From Nocardioides sp. S5 (GTDB lineage Bacteria; Actinomycetota; Actinomycetes; Propionibacteriales; Nocardioidaceae): a stretch of 64,000 bases of DNA. The stretch lies in assembly GCF_017310035.1 (NCBI RefSeq), contig NZ_CP022296.1, forward strand, positions 4,402,001 through 4,466,000, in the 5' to 3' direction. Shown here piece after piece: positions 8,578 to 16,161 of the stretch; the stretch's first letter is position 1, and the number at the start of each line of letters is the position of its first letter. The translations under genes were made by a program, and so were the position numbers. A model generated the notes under the pieces. The model saw nothing but the letters and a program-made list of their open reading frames with translations. It was not told the DNA's origin and searched no databases.

Positions 8578-9468
8578 TCAGCCCTCGGGCATGACCTCGA
8601 AGCGCGGCACCGGGTTGTCGCGCACCGCGCCGCAGGTCAGCCGACCCGGGTCGCCCAGCAGGCGCCGCACCCGCACGCGGGCCGGACGGCCGGCCGCCTC
8701 GAGCGACACGGTCGTGAGGTCCGCCTCGGTGCGCGCCGCGGTCGGCCGGACGTCGTCGAGCCCGGTGAGGCCGAGCCGACGGCGTACGTCGATCTCGGCG
8801 GCCTGCACCGGCATCGCGACGTCGGAGCGTCCGCGCAGGTGGTCCAGCGCGATCCGCCCGTCCGCGACGGCGTCGGCGACCTCGATCGCCGAGTCCGGGT
8901 CGAGGCGGCCGTAGTAGTGGCCGCGCGGCAGGACCAGCAGGTTGCCGGCGAAGCGGTCGCCGCCGATGTGCGAGCACTCCCACGTCGCCTCGGCGTGACG
9001 GCTCGCGGCGAGCGCCAGGGCGACGGGCCGGCCCCGCTCCGCGCAGCAGGCGTCGTGGCGGCCATGGGTGCAGACCGCGAGGACCGGCCCCGGGTGGTGC
9101 TCGAGACCGGTCGGAGGACCCTCGCGGAAGGCGGCGAGGTCGAGGTCGGCGACCTCGTCGACCCGGTGGAGCACCGCCGTCGCCAGCCAGGAGTCCGGAC
9201 CTGCGACCCACGCGGCGAAGACGCGGGTGCCCTCGGTGTCGGCGGACCGCCTGCCGGGTCGCCGCACGAGCAGGACCCGTACGCCGGCGCGGCGGCCCGC
9301 GTCGGCCAGACGGGCGCCGAGGCCGTCGGGCAGGCGGGCGTCGCGCAGCGCGTCCGCACCCCAAGGACCGGCGTGCTCGACCAGGAGGAAGCTGCGCACG
9401 GTCGAGGCGGTGCCCGCGAGGTCGTCGGCCCGCTCCAGGCTCGCGGCGGCACAGCGGAAGCCGGTCAC
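8578..9468 (-). CDS. Sucraseferredoxin-like [2Fe-2S] protein (copy A)
   Basis: This 296-residue protein has a C-terminal thioredoxin-like ferredoxin domain of the sucraseferredoxin family, the family of yeast Apd1. Cys133, Cys141 and Cys142 lie in the C-T-H-G-R-H-D-A-C-C block, followed by S-H-I-G-G-D and an N-L-L-V-L-P-R-G strand. In Apd1-type proteins Cys and His residues hold a [2Fe-2S] cluster; here the second position of the H-x-G-G-H pattern is Asp. The GTG start at 9468 overlaps the cupin stop (GTGA), so the pair is coupled. It probably delivers electrons to the adjacent Fe(II) oxygenase (inference). A paralogue lies at 10948-11703. Confidence 0.85.
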   Translation of the reverse strand: MTGFRCAAASLERADDLAGTASTVRSFLLVEHAGPWGADALRDARLPDGLGARLADAGRRAGVRVLLVRRPGRRSADTEGTRVFAAWVAGPDSWLATAVLHRVDEVADLDLAAFREGPPTGLEHHPGPVLAVCTHGRHDACCAERGRPVALALAASRHAEATWECSHIGGDRFAGNLLVLPRGHYYGRLDPDSAIEVADAVADGRIALDHLRGRSDVAMPVQAAEIDVRRRLGLTGLDDVRPTAARTEADLTTVSLEAAGRPARVRVRRLLGDPGRLTCGAVRDNPVPRFEVMPEG

Positions 9469-10514
9469 CGCGCGACCTCGAGCAGGCCCTCCCGCACGAG
9501 CCGCCGGCTCAGCACGAGGGCGCTCGCGGGGTCGAGCGGGAGGTCGGCCGGCGTGAGCTCGGTGCGCCCCGCCACGACCTCGAGCGCCTCGCGGATCCGC
9601 GACGGGACGCGCAGCACCCGGTCGCCGAGGAGCAGGCGGAGCGTGTCGCCGTCGTCGACGACCCGGCACGGGTGGCCCGCGCGACGGCGCAGCACCGTGT
9701 CGGACGCCAGGTCCCGGGCGAGCGCCTCGCGGTCGAGCAGGGCCCCGGCCAGGCGAGACGGGCGCTGGACGAGGAAGCGCTCGACCTGGTCGTCGGCGAC
9801 GGCGGGGGCGTCGAGGCGGCGTACGGCGTCGGCGAGCGCAGCGACGTGCCCGGCGAGCCCCTCCGATAGCCGGACGGGGTCGTTGAGGTAGCCCGCCGGC
9901 AGGTGGGCGTCGGGCACCTCGGCGAGGAGCCGGCCGACCTCGCGGGTCAGCAGGCTGCGCCAGGTGAGCTGGTTGATGCCGATGGTGAGGTGGAGCGACA
10001 CCGCCTCCTGCGCGCGGGCGGCATGGGGAGTGCCGGTGGGGAGGTAGGCGACGACGCCCGGCTCGAGGAGGAGGTCCCCCGGGCCGCCCTCGCCGTGGAT
10101 CTCCCAGAGCTTGGTGCCGTGCGTCTGGAGCACGAAGACGTCGTGGGAGTCGGAGTGCACGGCGAAGCCCTGCGCGCCGGGCGGGGTGAGATACGCGTTG
10201 GCCTGGCAGGGGTGGCCCAGCTCGAGCTCGAGCTCGGCCACCAGGTCCGCGACGGGGGTCCAGTAGCGCTGGAGGCCCTGGAGCACGATCGTGGCGCCCT
10301 CGTCGAGCAGGCGCATCAGCCTCACCGGGTCGACCAGCCCGGTCAGCGGCTTGCCGGCGAGGCTTCCGCCGCGGGTGAAGGCCGACTCCGGCAGGACCGA
10401 GCCGTTGCGGGCCACCCGGACGGCGGGGGCGCGGATGGCGGTCTCGGTGAGGAGGTGGTCGACGTCGGCGAGCGACAGGACACTCGCGCCGTACGCCGGG
10501 TCGGTGCGGTGCAC
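9465..10514 (-). CDS. JmjC/cupin-fold Fe(II) oxygenase (Cupin_4 type), start uncertain
   Basis: From the GTG at 10514 the protein is 349 residues. The iron-binding triad is His120-x-Asp122 (H-S-D-S-H-D) and His164, in the arrangement of Cupin_4 ribosomal-oxygenase-like 2-oxoglutarate enzymes, which hydroxylate protein side chains. The C-terminal third is a winged-helix-like region. The same frame stays open to a stop at 10599-10601, and the extra ~24 residues (including F-T-D-K-V-W-A-S-S-V-H-V) look like the normal family N-terminus. No ATG/GTG/TTG exists there; the only candidate is CTG at 10584-10586, overlapping the TGA of the upstream repeat gene. So initiation by coupling, or a frameshift fusion, is possible. 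Confidence 0.8.
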   Translation of the reverse strand: MHRTDPAYGASVLSLADVDHLLTETAIRAPAVRVARNGSVLPESAFTRGGSLAGKPLTGLVDPVRLMRLLDEGATIVLQGLQRYWTPVADLVAELELELGHPCQANAYLTPPGAQGFAVHSDSHDVFVLQTHGTKLWEIHGEGGPGDLLLEPGVVAYLPTGTPHAARAQEAVSLHLTIGINQLTWRSLLTREVGRLLAEVPDAHLPAGYLNDPVRLSEGLAGHVAALADAVRRLDAPAVADDQVERFLVQRPSRLAGALLDREALARDLASDTVLRRRAGHPCRVVDDGDTLRLLLGDRVLRVPSRIREALEVVAGRTELTPADLPLDPASALVLSRRLVREGLLEVAR

Positions 10515-10582
10515 GTGGACCGACGACGCCCAGACCTTGTCGGTGAAGGTCCGGGCGTCGCCGGTCAGGTGGTCGAGAGCGC

Positions 10583-10843
10583 TCAGGAGGCCGACCCGTC
10601 AGTGCCGTCGGCGTCGGTCGAGTCCCCGTCGGTGGCGTCGGTGCTGTCGCCGTCCGTGGCGTCGGCGTCGGTGCCGTCGGCGTCCGTGGAGTCCCCGTCG
10701 GTCGCGTCGGTGCTGTCGCCGTCCGTGGCGTCGGCGTCGGTGCCGTCGGCGTCGGTGCTCGGCCCGGCCGCGACCCCCGTCGGGTCGACGCCCTCGGTGG
10801 TCATCTCGTCGTCGTTGAGCGGGTTGTCAGGAGTCGACGTCAT
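10583..10843 (-). CDS. Small Asp/Thr-rich repeat protein, possible modified peptide precursor
   Basis: This 86-residue, very acidic protein has an excellent GAGGAGGA ribosome site 6-7 bases before the ATG at 10843. The first 29 residues are non-repetitive, like a leader. The rest is 2.3 copies of a 23-residue unit built from T-D-A-D-G-T-D-A-D-A and T-D-G-D-S steps, ending G-S-A-S. Its stop overlaps the upstream extension of the cupin oxygenase frame. The neighbours are an oxygenase, two [2Fe-2S] proteins and an exporter. Asp/Thr repeats would be plausible hydroxylation targets, but nothing in the sequence proves modification. It could instead be a disordered linker of a frameshifted oxygenase. 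Confidence 0.65.
   Translation of the reverse strand: MTSTPDNPLNDDEMTTEGVDPTGVAAGPSTDADGTDADATDGDSTDATDGDSTDADGTDADATDGDSTDATDGDSTDADGTDGSAS
10602..10757. repeat. 69-bp tandem repeat inside the Asp/Thr-repeat gene
   Basis: Near-identical 69-bp units lie at 10602-10670 and 10671-10739, followed by an 18-bp partial unit at 10740-10757. Copies differ at only a few bases, so the array is recent or homogenised. The period is 23 codons, so copy-number change keeps the frame. Confidence 0.9.
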
Positions 10844-10947
10844 GGTTCCTCCTCGTCAGGTCCGGCGGGCGGTCCGTCGGCGCTCCGCCAGTGTGGGCGG
10901 CGGCGCGACCACGGTCCCACACCCCTCCGGGCGGAGGAAGGCTCTTA

Positions 10948-11703
10948 TCAGGGCGTCCGCACCTCGTAGCGCGTGGTGGCCTTGACCTTGTCGTCCCCGC
11001 AGGACTGGCGGCGTACGGGTCCCGGGACGGCCACCAGCTCGTCGCGCGGGTCGCCGCCGGTGAGCACGTGGAGCTCGCGCGCCTGCTCGACGCCCGGCCG
11101 GCCGGCGCGGCCGCGGGTCACCTCGACCGGCACCTCACCCCGCGTCACGGCCTCGCACGCGGCCAGGGCGTTGGAGGTGTCGAGGCGCCCGAGCGTGAGG
11201 CCGCTGGGCAGGGCGAGCAGCGTCCCGGAGAACCGGTGCCCACCGAGGTGGGTGGTCTCCCAGGTGCCGTCGGGCCACTCCTGCGCGAGCAGGTCCGCGA
11301 TCGGGCGGCCGAGCTCGGCGCAGCAGCGGTCGCGCTTGCCGTTGGTGCACACCAGCCACAGCGGGTCGGCGTACGCCGGCAGGGTGCGCAGGTCGAGGTC
11401 CAGCAGGTCCTCGGGCCGGTCGAGGACCGCGGCGCCGACGTCGTAGCCCTCGTCGGTCGCGCGGGCGTGGAAGACGTGGGTGCCGGGACCGGCGCTGCCG
11501 TCGTAGCGGCGCAGCAGGAAGACCTTCAGGTCGAGCCCGGCCAGGTGGGTGCGGACGACCTCCGGCAGGCGGTTGTCGGCGACCGCGTCGCGCCCCCAGG
11601 GACCGGGGCTCTCGACCAGCAGGACCTCGGGATCGGTCGGTGCGGTGCCGGCGATCGGCTCCTGGTCGTCGACGCTGGCGAAGGAGCACCGGAAGTCAGA
11701 CAT
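10948..11703 (-). CDS. Sucraseferredoxin-like [2Fe-2S] protein (copy B)
   Basis: This 251-residue paralogue of the protein at 8578-9468 shares the F-R-C-S/A start, the P-G-P-W-G/A-G-P-W-G block, C-T-N-G-K-R-D-R-C-C (Cys119, Cys127, Cys128) and a later T-H-L-G-G-H-R-F-S-G segment. Unlike copy A it keeps both His residues of H-x-G-G-H, the expected cluster ligands of Apd1-type ferredoxins. A C-terminal Cys (R-Q-S-C-G) is an extra conserved-looking site. It is the first gene of the minus-strand cassette, 104 bases before the repeat-peptide gene. It is a cytoplasmic electron carrier by family; its partner is unknown. Confidence 0.85.
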   Translation of the reverse strand: MSDFRCSFASVDDQEPIAGTAPTDPEVLLVESPGPWGRDAVADNRLPEVVRTHLAGLDLKVFLLRRYDGSAGPGTHVFHARATDEGYDVGAAVLDRPEDLLDLDLRTLPAYADPLWLVCTNGKRDRCCAELGRPIADLLAQEWPDGTWETTHLGGHRFSGTLLALPSGLTLGRLDTSNALAACEAVTRGEVPVEVTRGRAGRPGVEQARELHVLTGGDPRDELVAVPGPVRRQSCGDDKVKATTRYEVRTP

Positions 11704-11742
11704 GACGTGCAGTCTGGCTGACCGGTGGTCCTCGCCCGGCGG

Positions 11743-12819
11743 TCAGTACCTCTGGTTCTGCCAGAGGAGGCCGGCGGCGGCGTACTCGGCGGGGTTGCAG
11801 TAGCCGCCGTAGGTCCGGTAGCGCTCGGGAGAGATGAGCTCCTTGGCGCAGTCGGCCGCGTGCTCGAGGGGGGACCACGCGGGCGCCATCGGGACGGTCG
11901 CGACGTTGGGGTCGGGGTTGTCGTCGGCCACGAAGACCTCGGCGGAGCGGGCCACGAGCGCGCTCCAGTCCTGGTTGGTGCCACCCCAGTTGTAGAACTG
12001 CTTGGCGTGCGCGCACTCGTGGATCGAGATGCCGAGCTTGCTGACCTCCGGCTCCTGCGTCAGCGTCGCCAGGGTCGCGGCGTCGATCGTGATGCCGTAC
12101 TGCCAGTCGAAGACGCCGGTGTGGTCCTCGGTGATGCCGGCCGTGTCGATGGTGACGCTGGCGTTCGGGCACAGGTTGGCGATGGGGGCGTAGAAGCGGG
12201 CCTGGTCACCGGTGTACATCGCCTGGTTCTCGAAGCGGACGGTCACCGGGTCGGAGGCGACGCTGCGCCGCGCACGCTTCGGGCCCTTCGTGATCTTCTT
12301 CGTCCTGAGCCGGTAGTCGACGGTCTGCGCGACGATGCCGGCGGGGACGACGTGGTCGGGGATGCGGGCGGTGACCAGCGTGCGGCCGACCTTGCCGCGG
12401 GCGCCGGCGACCCGGGTCCACTTCCCGCCGTCGACCCGGGCCTGGACGAACACCTTCTTCGGCAGGATCGGCTTCACGCCGCGGTAGGTCTTCCACGCGG
12501 CCTGCACCTGGATCCCGGTGCCCGAGCCGCGGACCGCGGTGGTGAAGCCGAAGCCGTCGAGGCGGTTGTACTTCTTGCCCCAGAAGGCGAAGAGCGGGCG
12601 CCGGTAGGACCGCGCAGCCGCCTTGGCGGAGTCCGGGGCCGAGCGCACGAGCGGGGCCGGCGGGGCGAGCGGCTGCACGTCACGCGTCGACACCGCGGAG
12701 TCGGGGGTCCTGCCCTCGGCCGAGGGAACGGCCCCGGCCGGGGCTGCCGCGACGAGCGTCGGCGACACGATCACCGCCGCTGCTGCCAGTGCGGTGGCGA
12801 GACGGCGACCTGCGCTCAT
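11743..12819 (-). CDS. Secreted protein with HExxH-like zinc site (putative metallopeptidase)
   Basis: This 358-residue protein has a signal peptide at about residues 1-30 (R-R-L then an Ala/Val core, A-G-A cleavage region). A linker and a basic beta-rich region (residues ~75-200) precede a C-terminal domain with H267-E-C-A-H271. A second acidic/His segment, P-L-E-H-A-A-D-C, about 50 residues downstream could supply the third ligand. The HExxH helix suggests a secreted neutral zinc metallopeptidase, although the surrounding fold is not one I recognise. Four Cys in the C-terminal domain may form disulfides. It ends 39 bases before the sucraseferredoxin start and begins 91 bases after the LuxR-type regulator. 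Confidence 0.7.
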   Translation of the reverse strand: MSAGRRLATALAAAAVIVSPTLVAAAPAGAVPSAEGRTPDSAVSTRDVQPLAPPAPLVRSAPDSAKAAARSYRRPLFAFWGKKYNRLDGFGFTTAVRGSGTGIQVQAAWKTYRGVKPILPKKVFVQARVDGGKWTRVAGARGKVGRTLVTARIPDHVVPAGIVAQTVDYRLRTKKITKGPKRARRSVASDPVTVRFENQAMYTGDQARFYAPIANLCPNASVTIDTAGITEDHTGVFDWQYGITIDAATLATLTQEPEVSKLGISIHECAHAKQFYNWGGTNQDWSALVARSAEVFVADDNPDPNVATVPMAPAWSPLEHAADCAKELISPERYRTYGGYCNPAEYAAAGLLWQNQRY

Positions 12820-12910
12820 GGGGTGGCTCCGTGATCTGTGGCTGTGGGGTGGGCTGGCCCCTGCCTACCCGGCGGGGGTGGTCGGCAAACGCCGGCACCC
12901 CGAGCAGGCC

Positions 12911-15838
12911 TCAGAGCAGACCGCGGCGCCGGGCGACGGCTGCCGCCTCCGTGCGAGACGCCGCGTCGAGCTTGGCCAGGATGTTGGAGACGTGGACCGA
13001 GACGGTCTTGGTGCTGATGAAGAGCTGCTTGCCGATCTCGCCGTTGCTGCGTCCCTCTGCGACGAGGGCCAGGATCTCGGCCTCGCGGGGCGTGAGCACC
13101 GCAGCCGGGGCCCCTGTCGCCGGGGCCGGGGCGGACCCCTGGGCGCGCAGCTCGGCGAGCAGCGGCTCGGCCCTCATCGCGTGCGCCGCCTCGCGCGCGA
13201 GATCGGCGGCGGCGCGGGCGCCCGCTGCATCGCCGGTGGCGCGCAGCACGCCCGCCAGCCGCACCCGGGTCTGGGCGAGCTCGGGCACGCTGCCGAACTC
13301 CACGGCCGTCTCCTCCGCGTGGCGCCAGGCCGACACGAGCTCGTCGGCCGACGGCGGGTCGAGCTGCGCGAGCCAGCGCCAGCGCAGGTGCTCGGCGGCC
13401 CGCCGGGCCACCCACATGCGGTACTCCGGACCGTGGCTGCCGTCGTAGGGGGCGTAGAAGTCCATCACCCTCCCGCCGTCGGCGATCATGCGGTCGACCT
13501 CGGCGCCGGCTGATTGCCGCTCGTCGGCGGACAGGTGGGGTGCGGCGCTGGCCACCGCCGCCACGACCAGCGTCGCGAGGCGGAGCCTGGCCTGGAACCA
13601 GTCGTGCCACAGGGGGACCACCGTCGCGACCACCTCGTCGTAGACCGCGACGGCACCCTCGGCGTCGCCCACTGCCGCCGCCCGCAGCAGTCCGGCGCTC
13701 GCCGACGAGATGGCGGTGAGGCCGTCGGTGCCCCAGTAGTCACGCAACCGCTCGAGCGCCTGGGGCTTCGACTCGCCGCGGATGCCGATCGTGATCAGCA
13801 TCTGGTGCGCGAAGTAGAGCCACTCGAAGACCATCGGCGGGTTCTGCCCGCTCACGTCGAGCAGGCCCCACGCCTCGTCGAGGCGACCCTGGTGGGTGAG
13901 CGCGACGGCCAGCAGCAGGCGCGCCTCGGCGGGATAGGGCGACCAGGTCAGTCCGGCGACCTCACTGCGTGCGATGACCTCGCGGTAGACCTCGATGGCG
14001 GCATCGAGGTCGCCGTCGTCGTGGTGCAGTCGACCGAGGAGGTAGAGCGCGCGCAGCTCCGGCTCGACCAGGCCGGCTCGCCGCGCGCGGTCGGCGGCCG
14101 CCCTCCAGCCCGCGCTCGGGCTGGCGCTGCCGGCCGGATCGAGGCCGGCGACCGTGGTGTGCAGCTCGACGGCCAGGCTGGTGAGGTCGTTCCGCTCGGC
14201 GATCTCGAGGGCCCGGAGGGCGACTGCTCGTGCCTCGTCGGCGTGCCACCCGCCCAGGCTCTGTGCGTGGACGAGGAGCGCGCGCGCCAGCAGCCTGGGC
14301 GGGGCGCCGCGCAGCAGCGCGACGGCCTCCGCCGCGATCTCGCTGGGGGACTCGGTCGTGTCGGTGAGCATCAGGGCCGCGGCCAGGGACGTCAGGAGCT
14401 GGCCTCGGTCGACGTCGGAACCCTCGGTCCCCAGCGCCGCGAGGCGCGAGCGCAGGACCTTCACCGCCTTCGGCACCCGGCCCGAGGCGATGAGCGCCTC
14501 CGCGCAGCGCCGCGCGAGCGCGAAGGCGTCGACGTCGGGCACCGGGGTGCGCGCGGTGTCGACGAGCTCGAGGGCGTCGAGGAAGTGGGTGGCCGCCTCG
14601 GACGGACCGCCGACGGCGAGCGCCTCCTCGCCCGCCTCGATGGACGCCCGCACCGCGACGGGGCGGTCGTCGGCGCGACGGGCGTGCTGGGCGAGCTCGG
14701 CAGCCGTGCCGACGGCCCGGCCCTCCCCCAGCGCGGAGACGAAGTCGGCGTGGAGACGCATCCGTTCACCCGGCAGCAGGTCGTCGTAGACCGCTTCGCC
14801 TAGCAGCGCATGGCGGAAGGCGTAGGTGCCGCCGCGCGAGGCGACGAGGACGTGCGACTCGACGGCGTTGCGCAGCGCGCCCTCGAGCTCGGTCGCGGAG
14901 AGGTCGGACACCGCGGCGAGGAGCTGGTGGCTGACCTGACGACCTGCGACGGAGACGAGGCGGACGACCTGGCGCGTGGTGTCGTCGAGCCGGTCGAGGT
15001 GGACGAGCAGCACGTCGGCGAGCTCGCCGGGCACCTGGCCGGACCAGGCGGCGCCGACGAGCTCCTCGATGAAGAACGGGTTGCCCTCCGCGCGGTCGAC
15101 GATGGAGGAGTACTCGGCCTCCGACATCGTCGAGGGGTTCAGGGCACGCACGAGGAGTCGTACGTCGTCATCGGTGAGCGGCTCGACCTGGAGGCGGTCC
15201 ACGCCGCGCAGCCGCATCCACTCCGCGACCTGGCGGCGCAGCGGGTGACGGCGATGCAGGTCGTCGGAGCGGTAGGACACGACGAGGGAGACGCCGGGGA
15301 CCGGGCGGGAGAAGAGGAAGCTGAGCATGTCGCGCGTCGACTCGTCGGCCCAGTGGGCGTCCTCGACGACCACGAGCACCGGCGCCTGCTCGGCGACGGC
15401 GGAGAGGAGGTCGCCGAACGCGTCGTAGACGTTGCCGCGGTCGAGGGCCTGGTCGCCCGACGCGGTCTCGCTGCTGCGGATGCGGCGCCCCGGCTGGAGC
15501 CGCGCGAGCGTGGGGTGGCGATCGAGCACCCGCCCGGCCACGTCGGGCTGGTCGGCCATGACCCGGCCGAGGACCTCGGAGAAGGGGAGGTAGGGCAACG
15601 AGCTGTCGGCGAGGTCGAGACAGTGGCCGGCGACGACCTGCCAGCCGGCCTCGAGCGCGGTGTCGCGCAGCGCCATGATCAGCCGAGTCTTGCCCACACC
15701 TGCGTCGCCGGCGACGAGCATCGCGCGCACCGTCGCCCCGGCTCCGGACGCACGGATGCCGAGCTGGGCACTCAGCTGCTCCAGCTCGGCATCGCGTCCG
15801 ATGAGATCGGTGGTGCGCAGGGCCGGCACGGACGACAT
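12911..15838 (-). CDS. Large ATP-binding LuxR-family regulator (LAL type)
   Basis: This 975-residue protein has an N-terminal AAA/STAND ATPase with Walker A at residues 44-51 (G-D-A-G-V-G-K-T) and a Walker B strand V-L-V-V-V-E-D-A-H-W. A long helical TPR-like middle follows, then a C-terminal LuxR helix-turn-helix beginning L-T-P-R-E-A-E-I-L and containing S-N-G-E-I-G-K-Q-L-F-I-S-T-K-T-V. Domain order is that of MalT/LAL regulators, which switch on ATP and an inducer bound to the TPR region. The ATG at 15838 was preferred over an upstream in-frame start because GGGAGG lies 8-9 bases before it. A microprotein gene lies just upstream on the same strand, so the two may be co-transcribed. Confidence 0.92.
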   Translation of the reverse strand: MSSVPALRTTDLIGRDAELEQLSAQLGIRASGAGATVRAMLVAGDAGVGKTRLIMALRDTALEAGWQVVAGHCLDLADSSLPYLPFSEVLGRVMADQPDVAGRVLDRHPTLARLQPGRRIRSSETASGDQALDRGNVYDAFGDLLSAVAEQAPVLVVVEDAHWADESTRDMLSFLFSRPVPGVSLVVSYRSDDLHRRHPLRRQVAEWMRLRGVDRLQVEPLTDDDVRLLVRALNPSTMSEAEYSSIVDRAEGNPFFIEELVGAAWSGQVPGELADVLLVHLDRLDDTTRQVVRLVSVAGRQVSHQLLAAVSDLSATELEGALRNAVESHVLVASRGGTYAFRHALLGEAVYDDLLPGERMRLHADFVSALGEGRAVGTAAELAQHARRADDRPVAVRASIEAGEEALAVGGPSEAATHFLDALELVDTARTPVPDVDAFALARRCAEALIASGRVPKAVKVLRSRLAALGTEGSDVDRGQLLTSLAAALMLTDTTESPSEIAAEAVALLRGAPPRLLARALLVHAQSLGGWHADEARAVALRALEIAERNDLTSLAVELHTTVAGLDPAGSASPSAGWRAAADRARRAGLVEPELRALYLLGRLHHDDGDLDAAIEVYREVIARSEVAGLTWSPYPAEARLLLAVALTHQGRLDEAWGLLDVSGQNPPMVFEWLYFAHQMLITIGIRGESKPQALERLRDYWGTDGLTAISSASAGLLRAAAVGDAEGAVAVYDEVVATVVPLWHDWFQARLRLATLVVAAVASAAPHLSADERQSAGAEVDRMIADGGRVMDFYAPYDGSHGPEYRMWVARRAAEHLRWRWLAQLDPPSADELVSAWRHAEETAVEFGSVPELAQTRVRLAGVLRATGDAAGARAAADLAREAAHAMRAEPLLAELRAQGSAPAPATGAPAAVLTPREAEILALVAEGRSNGEIGKQLFISTKTVSVHVSNILAKLDAASRTEAAAVARRRGLL

Positions 15839-15882
15839 TGTGTCGCCTCCCGCCGACAGCCGCGGGTCGATCGCGGTGCGGG

Positions 15883-15999
15883 TCACTTCCGGGTGTCGGT
15901 GGCGCGGACCCGCGTCCAACGGCGTACGCCGTAGTCCTGGCGGACCTTGTCCTGGCGGTAGGCGATCTCGGCACCCAGGAAGCTGTCGGTGGTGAACAT
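15883..15999 (-). CDS. 38-residue basic microprotein
   Basis: A short frame of 39 codons starts with ATG at 15999 behind a strong GAGGAGAAGGA ribosome site and ends TGA at 15883-15885. The peptide begins M-F-T-T-D-S-F, has a central E-I-A-Y-R-Q-D-K-V-R helix-like stretch and an Arg/Lys-rich tail. It has the same plan as the 30-residue peptide at 59058-59150 (aromatic start, E-x-I-A-x-R-x-x-x-V-R core, basic end), so the two look like one family. It precedes the LAL regulator by 44 bases on the same strand. Function unknown. Confidence 0.6.
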   Translation of the reverse strand: MFTTDSFLGAEIAYRQDKVRQDYGVRRWTRVRATDTRK

Positions 16000-16055
16000 G
16001 TCCTTCTCCTCTTCTCAGTAGGCCTCTTCCGGGCCATGAGGAGAGAGTGCGTCCG

Positions 16056-16152
16056 TGAGGTAGGCCCGGACATCGGGCGCGTGCCCTATCCGGGAGTGGG
16101 TGGCTACCTCAGATGGGGCGCGCAGCGGCGTGGGGGTGGGTCTGAGGTAGCC
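16056..16152. promoter_or_regulatory. Three TGAGGTAG boxes upstream of the microprotein/regulator unit
   Basis: TGAGGTAG occurs at 16056-16063 and 16143-16150, and inverted (CTACCTCA) at 16104-16111. The last two sit in a perfect 12-bp inverted repeat, GGCTACCTCAGA at 16102-16113 and TCTGAGGTAGCC at 16141-16152. They lie 57-150 bases upstream of the microprotein start, just outside the insertion sequence, so they are candidate operator sites for the LuxR-type regulator or remnants of a transcript end. Confidence 0.4.
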
Positions 16153-16161
16153 CGCGGAGCG

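Noticed and set aside
9903..10985. Plus-strand frame with S-V-A-S-A-S-V repeats
   Set aside because: The repeats only mirror the Asp/Thr-repeat peptide gene on the other strand; no plus-strand ribosome site or domain.
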